Notes under the pieces: model-generated | Database searches by the model: none | What the model was told of the DNA's origin: nothing | What the model saw: the letters and a program-made list of their open reading frames with translations, nothing else | Shown here: positions 9,990 to 19,859 of the stretch, piece after piece | Layout: every line of letters begins with the position of its first letter | How positions within the stretch are numbered: position 1 is the stretch's first letter | Source of the DNA: Heterobilharzia americana | Taxonomy: Eukaryota; Platyhelminthes; Trematoda; Strigeidida; Schistosomatidae | Direction: 5' to 3' | DNA: 64,000 nt | NCBI GenBank assembly: GCA_944470555.2 | Contig: OX104127.1 | Coordinates: 92,838,708-92,902,707 of the forward strand | Made by a program: the position numbers and the translations under genes

Positions 9990-10960
9990 TGATGGTCTTT
10001 TGTTCTTTGAGCTGAATGGTTTGTTCGTGAAGCCTTCAGTGTCATTCTAGACAACGTCATCAGCACAAACTTCAGAAAGAAGTGAACTATTGGGTTTTCC
10101 TCACAAGTGGCCTAGTGATTTGTCTTGATGGTCTTGTGTGTGATTGGTTGTTTCTGCCAAAGTCTTGTCATTTTCTCCACGCGCATTATGATTGGTTGTC
10201 CTACCGACGTGAACTTTGACCTTCTCATTGTTTCTCATTAGTAGATAGATTGTAACAATATCAATATATTAGTTGATCACTGACTGACGTGAATGTCAAG
10301 CTTCTAGAAACTCTCTAGCATTCTCTGTATTTCTTGTTTCCAGTATTCCCACATTTTCCCAGTGGAATCCATGTCCACAGTTGACCGTATGGATTGATAT
10401 GAGTGAAGATACGTTATGATGTTTCACTGTTAGTTGATGTTCATGTAGATGAATATGAAGGGGGCGATCACTCTGTCTGATGTAGTATTTTTCACAGTCT
10501 CTGCAATTTATTTTGTCAATAAAGTTTAGTTTATCCTCGCTATCGGATCTTTTGGCTTACATAACATAGAGTGGAGAGATTTTGTAGGCTTATGGGCTGC
10601 ATCGATTCCAAGTCTTCAATAATCTAGTTGGGATCTCGGAGACATTCTTCATGTAGGGTAAAACAATTCGTTTGTCGGTTTCCAAGGCTAACTTTTCGGT
10701 TGACGGCACATTAGAAGGAAACAGCTTTTGGTGATGATGCGTAGATAGCCGTTCTTCTGGAAAACGATCATGAAATAGTTTTTTGTCTTCTCCCCGTAAG
10801 GTTGATGTACACCACTGGAGAAAACCCCACACTTCTTTTTGAAGTTTGTGCTGATGATGTTGTTGTTTAGAATGATAATAAAAGGTTCACAATTAAGCCA
10901 TACAACTCAGGGAACACAAGACCATCAAATACATTCTTCTCATAGTTGTATGCCAGTTTT
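9990..10960 (-). mobile_element. Penelope-like element fragment with GIY-YIG endonuclease and inverted terminal repeats
   Basis: The minus strand has an 80-codon frame (10590-10832) ending IVLPYMKNVSEIPTRLLKTW, then after a frameshift KPKDP-type codons, INCRDCEKYYIRQSDRPLHI, LHEHQLTVKHHNVSSLI, NCGHGFHWENVGILE and AREFLEA. This is the GIY-YIG region of Penelope-like elements (GIY-YIG normally has YYIGQ; here the G is R). The flanks 9993-10085 and 10840-10927 are inverted repeats of each other (TGATGGTCTTTTGTTC... and its complement), resembling the pLTRs of this class. No intact RT domain. Intronic to JMJD4. Confidence 0.75.
10030..10075 (-). ncRNA. Hammerhead-like core in the terminal repeat of the Penelope-like piece
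   Basis: Minus strand: CTGATGA (10057-10063), TGTC...GACA hairpin, then TGAAGG where GAAA is expected. Its inverted partner on the plus strand has CTGATGA at 10851-10857 and TAAAAGG. Penelope-like pLTRs are known to carry hammerheads, so these are probably relics of one; neither copy has a full core. Confidence 0.45.
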
Positions 10961-11194
10961 ACTTCCTTTAGTACCTGCATATGTGACCTAGAAAATTTTT
11001 TTACTAAACTGGATGTAACTCGTAGCTGAAACTTAGAAATGATAACAAAGAATGACAGTGTTTTTGATTAAAAGCTATTTACTTCAACTGAAGAAGGTAG
11101 AAACATGTGAAACAGCATGTTATATTGTATGCGAAGAAAACAGGTAACTAACAACATGAAGAACTGTAAAAGTAATTGATCCGTAGCTGGCAAA

Positions 11195-11575
11195 ATTGAG
11201 TGTTTTTTTTTGGGGGGGGGGGTATTTATGGATTTCAGGTCGATATTCTCTAATGTTCATTAGTGGCTTTGTTCTGTATGAGATACCCGAAATTCTAATG
11301 AAAAATCGTGACCAGTGGGGGTAACTAAGTCGAACATGAGGACAGTTACTCAAAGACAGCACTGCATGGAGGTCGCGCTGTATCGCGAATTGACTGAAGT
11401 AGGAAACTGTGGATGAATGGTTAACAAATTCGCCTTCAAACACAATGGTTCTGAGGTCAATCCCCAACCAGCTCGTGGGTGTGTACCGCTGAGGAGTCCC
11501 ATACCAGTGCTCCCAACTTCTCTATTTTCTCCGACTGATGTCGTTATGCGATCAATGCTAACCTGAAATCAAAAA
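11195..11575 (+). mobile_element. Hammerhead-family SINE with the ribozyme deleted
   Basis: A T8G10 low-complexity run (11203-11222) precedes a SINE with a head (ATACCCGAAATTCTAATGAAAAATCGTGACC...), A/B box remnants and TACCGCTGAGGAGTCCCATACCAGTGCTCCC. Here the stretch from stem II to the cleavage triplet is missing, leaving stem I halves adjacent. The tail is CCGACTGATGTCG...CTGAAATC. Just upstream of the last JMJD4 exon. Confidence 0.75.
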
Positions 11576-11799
11576 TAATCATTGAAAACGCCAATCTAAA
11601 GTGTTTTTGAGTAAACTATACAAAGGTGAGAATTAAACGCCACCTATCTCTAACAATCTTTGTTAATATTGAAACATTGATGCTAGCGAAACTCTTACAC
11701 TAGCATACAGCTACTAAGTTACGTGTATATTTCAACTTAAATTGTTTATATTATCATGATAAGGTTTTTAATTCAATGTATTTTCGCCTTTTTACTTAG

Positions 11800-12210
11800 A
11801 CTTGCTTACGTGCACTCTCTGGAATGAATTTTAAAGAATTCTTCTCACTGTTAAAGTATATTTTAATCACTCGATTACCGAGACACATTGATGATATGAA
11901 TACTGTAATAAATGAATTTTTGAAAAAATGCAAATCTACACAATACACATCGTTAGATGTACTTGATGATCTAATGAATTGTGAATTAATCAATCTAATC
12001 AAAACAAATTTAGATATATTTCATACTGCTGTAAAAAATCCCAACTTATGGAAAGAGTATTATACAAGTGATACTGATGCATCAAATTGGATACGTGTAC
12101 ATGACTTTTGTATGGTGATACAAATTATGAAACAATTTATTCAACATCCTGTTGTGAAAATTCTAAAGCTTTGTAATGATATATTAAAATCATTTTTAGA
12201 AAGTTTTTAA
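11800..12210 (+). CDS. JMJD4: JMJD4, last coding exon with stop codon (copy 1)
   Basis: This exon has 136 codons plus TAA (12208-12210). The acceptor is TTTACTTAG (AG at 11798-11799). It joins the 5146-5289 exon in phase 0, giving EECQ then TCLRALSGMNFKEFF, which parallels human CQVIMRSCSGINFEEFY. It is an all-helical C-terminal region, with LLKYILITRLPRH near the start and a DFCMVIQIMKQFIQHP segment near the end. The internal Met at 11824 is not the start. The 3' flank is very AT-rich and I could not fix a poly(A) signal. The preceding intron is about 6.5 kb and holds SINEs, an RTE piece and a Penelope-like piece. This is the copy in line with the upstream exons, so it should be the working one. 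Confidence 0.9.
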   Translation, partial: TCLRALSGMNFKEFFSLLKYILITRLPRHIDDMNTVINEFLKKCKSTQYTSLDVLDDLMNCELINLIKTNLDIFHTAVKNPNLWKEYYTSDTDASNWIRVHDFCMVIQIMKQFIQHPVVKILKLCNDILKSFLESF

Positions 12211-12454
12211 ATGTATTATTTTGTAAATTTTTGGTTGAGTATTTATAATTTTTTGTATTTGATCTGTAATATTTTGGTTAAAACAACATTTGATACGTTT
12301 TAACAGTTTTTGTCTATCCTTAAATAGAAACTGTATGAATTTCGATGTATAGTCCTTATCAAACATCCTTTTAAATTATTCTTCTAGGTTATATCACAGT
12401 GGAAAACACTAATGTATGGATAGAAAGATCAGTTTGAACAATGTAAGAAAAAAG

Positions 12455-12650
12455 ACAGAAGTTGAAAATATAAACTGTTGGATTCCGACCCAATAGCTTA
12501 ATGGTGACGTGCTAGCTAAGGAACCTGAAGGTCATGGTCCGATTCCTGGTGGGGTCATAGGTTTGCACTGCTGAGGAGTCTTATACTGGGGCGAAACAAC
12601 TGTCCAGTGCTCTCAGGTTTTCAATGTTCTAACTGATGATATCAAATGTC
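12455..12650 (+). mobile_element. Hammerhead-bearing SINE, 5'-truncated
   Basis: Begins near GACAGAAGTTGAAAATATAAAC in the head. The A-box relic ATAGCTTAATGG, a B-box relic GGTCCGATTCC, the ribozyme (12565-12610) and the tail ...TTCTAACTGATGATATC follow. It lies about 250 bases beyond the JMJD4 stop codon and could be in the 3' UTR. Confidence 0.7.
12565..12610 (+). ncRNA. Hammerhead ribozyme, core intact with wobble stem II
   Basis: Stem I GCACTG/CAGTGC; CTGAGGA; stem II GTCT/GGGC, where two changes from GTCC/GGAC both leave G-U wobbles; GAAA; C-AACT-G stem III; GTC. The surrounding SINE is quite diverged while the fold survives. Confidence 0.65.
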
Positions 12651-12679
12651 TTTGTTCTTGCATTTTTCAAATTTGTCAA

Positions 12680-15050
12680 GGGAACTAAATGTAAGACAAG
12701 ATCAGGATGAGACCTGACATTACTATATGACGGTCGAAGTTGCTACACCTCATGCCAGCACATTAAGTGAGAATACACTGGGCTGAAACACAAAGAAATA
12801 AAGTAGAAAGCAGTCGAAAGTGTTAGAGGACTAAAAAGGATGAGAGAGCCACGTCACCTGCAATCTCCAACCACTAGTTTCAGTTGTCACAGACATCAAC
12901 CGGTTAGTCTACATTTCTTTATATAACTCAGATTAACAGTCAAAGACTTCATGAACTAGTGCCGTGTTTTAGTTTGACCACCTCTTACTCTTTCCCAGCC
13001 TGAATCTATTTTACCTAACATTGTACGGCAGTGACTTTCCTCATTTCCCTAAAATTCTACGTCTGACTTCATTTTAGTGACAGGGTGACATCACTACACA
13101 CCACCTATGCCACGAAGGCAGTAGCGGTCAAACTCCTGAAGCCCTCTTCATATCCTCCACTTTTAATGACCATGTTTAACAGCCATATAGTAGAGCAGAG
13201 AAAACTGTAGCTCAGTATAGTTGACCCTTAATTTATACGTGGATATCACTGCGGCCCCATGAGTGGCGAGAGTTGGTGAAAGCCAGACGAGCCTTTATGT
13301 ATTTGGGCGGAGATTTGCTAGTTACTGACCTGACTTCTGGGGTCGACGCGCCAAACCACTCCACTCATATTGTTAGAGCACCAGTGAAGACCAACCCTGG
13401 AGTAACAGTCTGCATTTAGGTGATGCGAAATATATTCTGAAATTGCCAGAAGACTGTCATCTACGCACTATAGGTCAACCATGAATTCTGCGATAAGATC
13501 AACCCCTATGAAGTTACTAAAAAAAGGGAGACCTCCATAAGAATATCTATGATGAAGTTCAATAAGAACGGAGAGTGGACATCCTTATCGGACACAACTT
13601 ATCATGTAATCTAGTAAGCCCACATGTGTTCAAGTGAAAGTTTTGAGAGCAAGGGTGTTTTTACTCGGCACCTGTTTTAGTGAGAGATACTACTATAAAA
13701 CCTCTCAGTTGAATGGCGCCTTCAGGTCAAGAAATACAGCTGATATCAGGCGTTGGTATTTCGCCTGTGCTCCAGAACCTGGCAGAGTGCCAATATCTGG
13801 TCAACGCACTCACAGTGAGATCTGAAACCTGTTTATTTTCCCCAGGTTTACTGTTTTTAGGTTCCATTTAGACGTCTGATGATAATAAAATCTTAGATAC
13901 TATGTTCATGAAGCTGATTTTCTTGTGGTTGTCACAAGAGGACTTCAGTTAACCTAGCCGATAATCCACTATCATCTTCTTTAAATATATCCGGTAGTAG
14001 TTGATCTAGTTCTGATACCCTTCCTCGTTTCAGACTACTAATAGCTTCCTCAACTTCCGTAAGTGTTGGAAGCCCTACCTCAATTTTCCACTCAGGATCC
14101 GACTTCATAACGTGCAACTAAATATTAACTGAAGGCTAGTTGGAGTATGCCGTCTGTCGTTCCAGTCGTCTCTCCTGCGAGTGAATCACCCAGTTTCTTT
14201 GATAAGTCTGAATAACTATCTGGTATTACCTATCGCCGTGGCCTTTTCCATCTCTTTAGCCTTCATGCACACCAGCACTCGTGGTCATTGGGTTGATTTC
14301 TTGTCAGTCTAGATTTGGTTTGCTTCCGTCCCTCATTATGCTCAGAACTGCTGGGATGCGTTCTCGTACATCCACTGTTTCAGAAGAAGCTTCTGAGATA
14401 CAATGGTTTTTTCTAACCACTTTGTGAGAGTCAGTTACAGTCTTCAACGCTGTTTTTACAGCAGACTGGAAATGGCGCAAGGCTTCTTTTGCACAGGTGG
14501 TGTTGTTCTGTACCGATCACTGTCTAGCTAGTTCCTTGCTTGAAATATCTGCATTCAGAATCGCCTTGTTGCTGTAGTCTTAGGACGTCCATTTAGTTGC
14601 AGACATACATGCTCGAACCAGCTCGTGAACGCTGTCCAAACATGTGCTCCAGAAGGAGTGGAAATCTCCCACCGGCGATAAATCATAGTAATATGGTCTA
14701 TCTTTTTCCACTGCTGAGTCGAGGTTGGTGGACACTACATTAGACAATGACTCTCCTTATATGTGTAGTTTGTGGTGGGTAGAAGTAGATGGTTTTTCTG
14801 AACAGAGTTGTGGGAGGTGGTCACCGTTATCTGGTCGTTCGGCTGGCATCCCGAAAGTGCCTTTCTATCTGACTTAGTTCACCTACTTTTGAATTATGAC
14901 CACCTGCTTCGACAACTACGCCTGAACGTTTGGCTTTCATTAGGAGGCCAAACAGTTTTTGATAGGACTCGACTGAACTGCAGTCAGAGGGTGTGTAGGG
15001 ATAGATTTAAAAGAGACAACATCGAGTTTCATTATTGATTTAGGTCCTCA
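12680..15050 (-). mobile_element. Longest RTE-type retrotransposon relic
   Basis: Minus strand, from high to low coordinates. A 5' non-RT part (about 15050-14150) includes SHKVVRKNHCISEASSETVD, the linker before RT. Next comes PEWKIEVGLPTLTEVEEAIS with LLPDIFKEDDSGLSARLTEVL (14117-13932, the RT start), then FLDLKAPFN, a relic of GVRQGCPLSPFLFNFIIDILME (about 13620-13520), and TRVGLHWCSNNM-like palm and connection remains (about 13400). The C-terminal NRFRLGK...RGGQTK-like end is near 12960 and the 3' UTR reaches 12680. Many stops and frameshifts. It lies downstream of the JMJD4 stop codon. Confidence 0.75.
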
Positions 15051-15059
15051 CTGCGCCGT

Positions 15060-16030
15060 TCAGTTGAACAGCTCATAGATAACTATCGACGAGGATGCAG
15101 CCCAGCAGTACAGTTTCTACCAATGAACTCAGTGCCATACCTACATCTGCATGACTGTGAGGTCTAGTCACCGAATCTCCAGAGACTCGAAGGGTGAATT
15201 TTCGTGTTCATCATACTGGCCAGTGGAGTTTAAGTGAGCAACCGCACCTAGGTCCTGTATGTGCTTCCGACAAACAAAGCATACATCCGTTCGTGGGTGA
15301 GTGCGGGCATTAGAAGCTCCATGATAGTTTTAGGAGATTAGGGATGCTGTTCTGTGAACACAGACTGCTATCAAGAGCTGAAAGAGGTTTTAGGTTAAGT
15401 CCGAATGTCTGTTGAGAGACTTGAAGGAAGGTAAGAAGGTAAAGTTTGATAATGATCTGAAGAAACTTGAGTGCTAACAGAGTTGTGAGGGTAGTTGGCA
15501 CTCCCTTGTTGACCACACCATGGAAGGCTAGTTCTTCTTGAGGTACCTGAAAAGGAAGGATGAGTGCGTGACGTCAGACTCCAAGGGATGTCTGCTTGTG
15601 GTGGGTCACATGGCTTTTTAAGATGCTTGGTATTTAGTTTTGTTAGTTTCGACCCCAACTATGAACCCATATCGTTCTCACTGGTATCTCGCGTAGTAAA
15701 AGATAGTGGGGTATTTTCTGACCGTAGGTGCTACTGCTCGTCCATAGGAAGTACCTTACTGCTGACACACCCCAGCCAGCAATATGCCCTTGATACCCAC
15801 CATAGCATGAAAACTTAGACTATGACAGTAATTGCTTTTCCTTTCATCACTATCAACAGACCTTTTTGATATGATAGGACCTGAAGGGAAAAAGCTTTCC
15901 AGCCAGTGTAGCTAATCCGGTCATTGTGATATACACCCCCGACCAGCGCATCAAAGTAGCTGCTGTCAAGTATGGATGTATACTAAGATATATGGGGTAT
16001 TTGTCAGGAGATTTCTCAAAAACGCCTTAA
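15060..16030. other. Unrecognised repeat-like DNA
   Basis: The first 100 bases match 170-290 of the window. Beyond that I recognise no element. Short open frames overlap on both strands (15395-15658 minus, 15564-15818 plus). A minus-strand CX2CX4HX4C peptide at 15244-15285 resembles a zinc knuckle but sits in a frame of about 25 codons. The whole stretch recurs in copies 2 and 3. Confidence 0.4.
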
Positions 16031-16033
16031 TTC

Positions 16034-16145
16034 TGTTTTAATTTCAAGTTCTCAATAAATCTGGATTGGTATCCATTTTGTATGAGGACCTTCCGTAGTT
16101 TGGATACCCATCCAGACTTATTGAGAAGAACTTGAAATTAAAACA
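16034..16145. repeat. Inverted repeat of about 45-bp arms
   Basis: TGTTTTAATTTCAAGTTCTC at 16035 returns as its complement ending at 16145, with a loop of about 25 bases at 16076-16100. The right arm belongs to the Penelope-like piece that follows, so the left arm is an inverted stub of the same element. Copies at about 28640-28750 and 46670-46782. Confidence 0.75.
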
Positions 16146-16660
16146 ATACGGAACAAGAACTCACAGTTCCTAAAAAAACCTTGTTTATGAACGTTGACAT
16201 TAAAGGCGATACGATAGCAATGATCCTGAAGAATCGGCTGTCTAGATCGCTGAAGAAGACATTCTTCTCTGAGAAGCTGCAGATCAGATTCTCTAGTTAG
16301 CAACTGATTCCGGAGCATGTTGCCTCTTTGGACCACCTCAATATGTGTCTACAAATTTATTTGCTCTTGTGGAGCTAGTTAATAGGCTGAGCACTATCCT
16401 GCATGGTTATCGAGGGAAGAGTGTAAACCAGTTAACGGTTCAATACCTTAGTTACTTGATAATGTATCACCGGTAAGTCGCTAAAGAAATATATTATTTC
16501 TAGGACTGAAAATCATAGGCAGTAGGTTACAGGTTAGAATTCTATTTCTACGATCGAGGTTTGGAAAAGCATATTGTATCATTAGCTTTCACATGACACG
16601 TCTGGTCCATTATCTGCTGCATGAACAGTCATGTAGTCTCTGAATTACATTCGTTTATTT
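16080..16660 (+). mobile_element. Penelope-like element fragment, RT end plus GIY-YIG region
   Basis: The plus strand reads, with frameshifts: FGYPSRLIEKNLK (family NGYPxxFI), KKTLFMNVDIKGDTIAMIL (family KKPVxFNLPFKGD), KNRLSRSLKKTFFSEKLQIRFSS (family KRRLSRSxxRTFxAAxLRxxFSS), then FICSCGAS (family YKFTCSCGASYIGRT) and EHYPAWLSREE. This order is diagnostic for Penelope-like elements of a lineage with CSCG, different from the CRDC lineage at 9990-10960. Copies at 28123-28703 (minus) and 46715-47295 (plus). Confidence 0.75.
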
Positions 16661-16920
16661 ATTGGTCAATCTTGTATTCCAATGTCTGTAGTGCTAATCA
16701 AATTTTATGATCGAAATTCTCTAATTTTTCACTTCCTTTTAGTAAGAAAGTCTACATTATTATACAAGTAAGTTTATTTATTCAACGTCGGTTGAGATAG
16801 CCACTGCAAACATATAAATCATTAGCATCCTAGACTACTTATTAGTCCGAAATAGCCCCAGGGAAGTCCATAGAAGATACAATAGAAATATTTATTAAAT
16901 AAAAAAAGAGTTGAATTTTT
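16660..16920. other. AT-rich stretch, nothing recognised
   Basis: No frame or repeat that I can name. Confidence 0.5.
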
Positions 16921-16924
16921 GAGG

Positions 16925-17345
16925 GAGTTGTGGAGATTTGGAAATATTTCAAGTTGTTATTCATCATAGACTGACATCAGTTGGAGGAACAAAGAAACTA
17001 GAGCTCATTGGTGACTAGCTTCGAGAAGTATTCCCGAAGTTCCAGTGAGAAGTCGTGACCAGTGGAGTCAAAGCCTGATGGTCGTGAGGATAGTTACTCA
17101 ACGATGACATTGGGTGGCGGTTGCGCTATATAGTGAGCTAACAGAAGTTGGAAATATGGACCATGGATTCTGACCCAGTGGCTCAATGGTAACGCGCTGG
17201 CTGCGGAACCTGAAGGTCGCGGGTTCGATCCCTGGCGGAGTCTTGGGTGCGCACTGCTATGGAGTCCCACACTAGGATGAAACAGCAGTCCAGTGCGCCA
17301 AGGTTTCCTTTGTTCCCCCAACTGATGTCAGTCTACGATGAATAG
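16925..17345 (+). mobile_element. Hammerhead-family SINE, full length, with a short inverted tail in front
   Basis: 16925-16999 is a minus-oriented tail (GTTGTGGAGATTTGG... to CATCAGTTGGAGGAACAAAG). It is followed directly by the plus head TTGGTGACTAGCTTCGAGAAG. A box TGGCTCAATGG (17179-17189) and B box GGGTTCGATCC (17221-17231) match the pol III consensus well. The ribozyme at 17251-17296 has CTATGGA instead of CTGAGGA, so its core is dead though stem I and GAAA remain. Confidence 0.8.
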
Positions 17346-17399
17346 CAACTTAAAAAAGAGCAAGTATAGGTAAAAAGTAGTATGGTATCATGCTATATT

Positions 17400-17835
17400 C
17401 ATCTTGGTGACTCTCAGTAGGATCCAGGATACGCGTTTCATCCTATCTGGGACCCATCAGCTGTATCGAAGCATCTGCATAGGAGCCTATTTACCAGCAG
17501 ATGTCGAATAACTCGACCCAGTATAGCGATGAGAAATTACAATTATCAGTCAATAATAACTGATACTCGTCGCACAATTGGTGGCCCTCATACCCGAGTG
17601 GATAACGCTACAGCGATTGGTACGGGGTTCGAGTTTCAGTGGGAACAGCACCACTCACTGGGATATAGTTACATCTAACTAAAGAGTCCTAAGTAGGGCA
17701 AAATGCGCGTCCTGAATTCCACTACTTGTCACTAAGTTGAATACAACATCATGAATATTCGGTAGTAACGAGGCATCCGCATATGAGCTCATTTACCAGC
17801 AGAGGTACACCAACTGGACCAGTACTTTCATATGA
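17400..17835. mobile_element. Smα-type SINE cluster
   Basis: Four pieces in order. 17405-17460: minus-oriented hammerhead (CTGATGGG ... GGATGAAACG ... GTATCCTGGATC), GAAA intact and core A9 changed to G. 17475-17565: plus tail (CATCTGCATAGGAGCC). 17585-17715: plus head with A box and B box GGGTTCGAGTTTC, and a ribozyme relic (CTAAAGAG, GGGCAAAATGCGCGTCCTG). 17765-17835: plus tail. The tail-unit-tail order suggests a remnant of a tandem dimer, as known for Smα. Copies at about 26948-27385 and 48037-48475. Confidence 0.75.
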
Positions 17836-17839
17836 TTAA

Positions 17840-18500
17840 ATGAAATTATTTGGTAGGAAATGATGTTTGATAAATAATACAAACATTCGGAAAAAGTTAC
17901 CAAGTTATGCTAAGAAGTTTCAATTGTACATGTAATTCAACACAGAGTTCAAGAAAATAGTAACAAAAGATTACGTAAGAATTAGACAAATGATCTTGTA
18001 ATATAGTGAGTTGAACTCACTTGGTTGAACGATCATCAAAATTATGTACGGACAGGAAAAAGGTTTAGCGACAAGATGATGTCATCATATAAGAGGAAGA
18101 GTAAAATCATATTAGGCTACTAGAACGAAGAAAAACTTATTACTGTTCCTATTTGAACACACAATTCCGGTCTCATTTATTTGTTCTCTATGGCGTCAGT
18201 GAACTTTAGAAGGTTAGAATTGCGTTTTCTATTAATTACCTTGAAGGATTCTAAGGTGTCTACTTTATGCCTTTGTCGACAGAATACTGACTGAGTGGAC
18301 TACTGAAAGCCCTTGTTACCCTGGATCATAAGCTTTTTGGTGTATGTCTAAAGAATCATAAGGTATGCCATTCTTTCTATTCTCCCAATTTAACTACTAC
18401 CGCATATACAAGTAAATTTGTACATATAGTTAAAAGTAATATGGAAAAGGAACCCCATTGACTTTCGATTATGCGAAGGAGCATGCTGTTCTGTAGAGAT
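17840..18500. other. No gene recognised
   Basis: AT-rich, stops in all frames, no repeat that I can name. Present in all three copies. Confidence 0.5.
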
Positions 18501-18584
18501 AGATCAACTTGTTCGTAGTATATGTTCTATTCATTGCTGTTTTCAGCCTCCCATTCATTCTTAAACATATCTGACCTAGTGGTA

Positions 18585-18765
18585 AGGTGCTGGCCTCGAT
18601 TATTGGCAGGGTCATGGGTGTACATTGCTGAAGAGTCGTATACTAGGACGAAACAGCTGTCCAGTGCTCCTGGGTTTCTGGTAGTTCTCCAAATGATGTC
18701 AGTCAATGGTGAATACCAAGGTGAAATCAATGAATCCCCACAAACTTCAAAATTGAAGCTCCTTC
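18585..18765 (+). mobile_element. Hammerhead-bearing SINE, 5'-truncated
   Basis: Starts at an A-box relic (CTAGTGGTAAGGTGCTGG). The B box is lost, GGGTCATGGGTGTAC follows, then the ribozyme (18622-18667) and the tail TCCAAATGATGTCAGTCAATG...TGAATCCCCACAAAC. Confidence 0.75.
18622..18667 (+). ncRNA. Hammerhead ribozyme, core intact with A at position 7
   Basis: Stem I ACATTG/CAGTGC (5 of 6 pairs), CTGAAGA (allowed by CUGANGA), stem II GTC/GAC with inner mismatch, GAAA, C-AGCT-G, GTC. The copies at 26115-26160 (minus) and 49259-49304 (plus) carry one further loop difference. Confidence 0.6.
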
Positions 18766-19060
18766 TAAGTGGAATAAATAGTGATTTAACTGAAGGTCAT
18801 TTAAAAAGTAGTGAATGAAAGCTATTGAATTGTAAATAGTTGATTCTATGTACCGTTTCAGTAAATGAATCTTTGAAGAGTACCATAATCTCTACATTGT
18901 AAAGTGGTATCTAAAAAAGCTGGCTGAAATGATTATTGTTTTTATTTTTCATGACATTGTGCCATCACTTTAGTATTCATTTCGAAGTTAACTCCTTACA
19001 TTCACCTCAATACTTTACTGAGTAGTAAAGTATTAGTTGGTTATATAAATTTGGCATAAA

Positions 19061-19222
19061 CTAATTTGGAGCAACTTTAAAGGCCAGCCTAGCAACTACT
19101 GAGATAACCAATTAGGCGTCCATAACTTATGAAAAGCTACCTTTCGAACCGGAATGCAGAAACTTGATTGGTTAACTTAGCAGTTGTGAAATTGGCCTTT
19201 AAAGTCACCCAAAATTTGTTCC
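19061..19222. repeat. Palindromic MITE-like element
   Basis: The arms are 19061-19114 and 19163-19222, sharing TTTAAAGGCC, CTAGCAACT/AGCAGTTG and AACCAATTAG/GATTGGTTA. The middle is about 50 bases. No coding capacity. I could not define a target-site duplication. Copies at about 25561-25720 and 49698-49860. Confidence 0.65.
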
Positions 19223-19859
19223 AATCGATTGCTTAAAACACACCCAAACGTCATTATATCTGATAATTCGTGCTGCATTACTTTTCATTATCGGTAATTT
19301 TTTGACAAGCCCTGTGAATAGATTAGTTGGCAGTGGTTTCAGTCTACCAAATTCATCTAGTATTTTTCTTATCATATACTGAAACTAATTGGAGTTATCA
19401 CTTGCCTAAAAAAAATTACCACATTGCCTTGATTCTACATGTGCTGACTGACACAAGTTTCCTTCGTTGTTCTCCAAGAGTGCTAGTAAATCATCAGCGA
19501 TTGAAGGTGAAGATGACTCTACCCTAGAATGAATAATAAGCCAGACCGTCTTAACATATAATGAGATTAAATAATGCCATGTAGGTTTAGAATAGCTAAA
19601 GTTTACTTTTTATCTTTTATCTAACCAGGGAAGTACTCAAACATACTGAATTTGATAAAACTATCATTGTGTTTTTCACCGAAGCAACAAAAATATATCC
19701 CTACAACTCTGAATCATCTACAGGAAAATAATAGAATCTTCAGTATGGGTATTTCATATTGTTTCACAGTTTTCATTTAGTTAATCGATTTTAATTGTTA
19801 TTGTTTGAGTGTATGATATCCTCTAGGAGACAGAATACATTGGATGGAATTGCTTTTTT

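Noticed and set aside
11120..11467. 115-codon minus-strand frame, repeated at 33315 and 41757
   Set aside because: It is antisense to a SINE and recurs only because the segment is duplicated; there is no protein-level signal.
11824..12210. Independent 128-residue gene starting at the Met at 11824
   Set aside because: Codons upstream to the splice acceptor at 11800 continue the JMJD4 similarity, so the Met is internal to an exon.
17251..17296. Working hammerhead in the 16925-17345 SINE
   Set aside because: The first core strand is CTATGGA, losing invariant G5 and A6, although stem I and GAAA look good.
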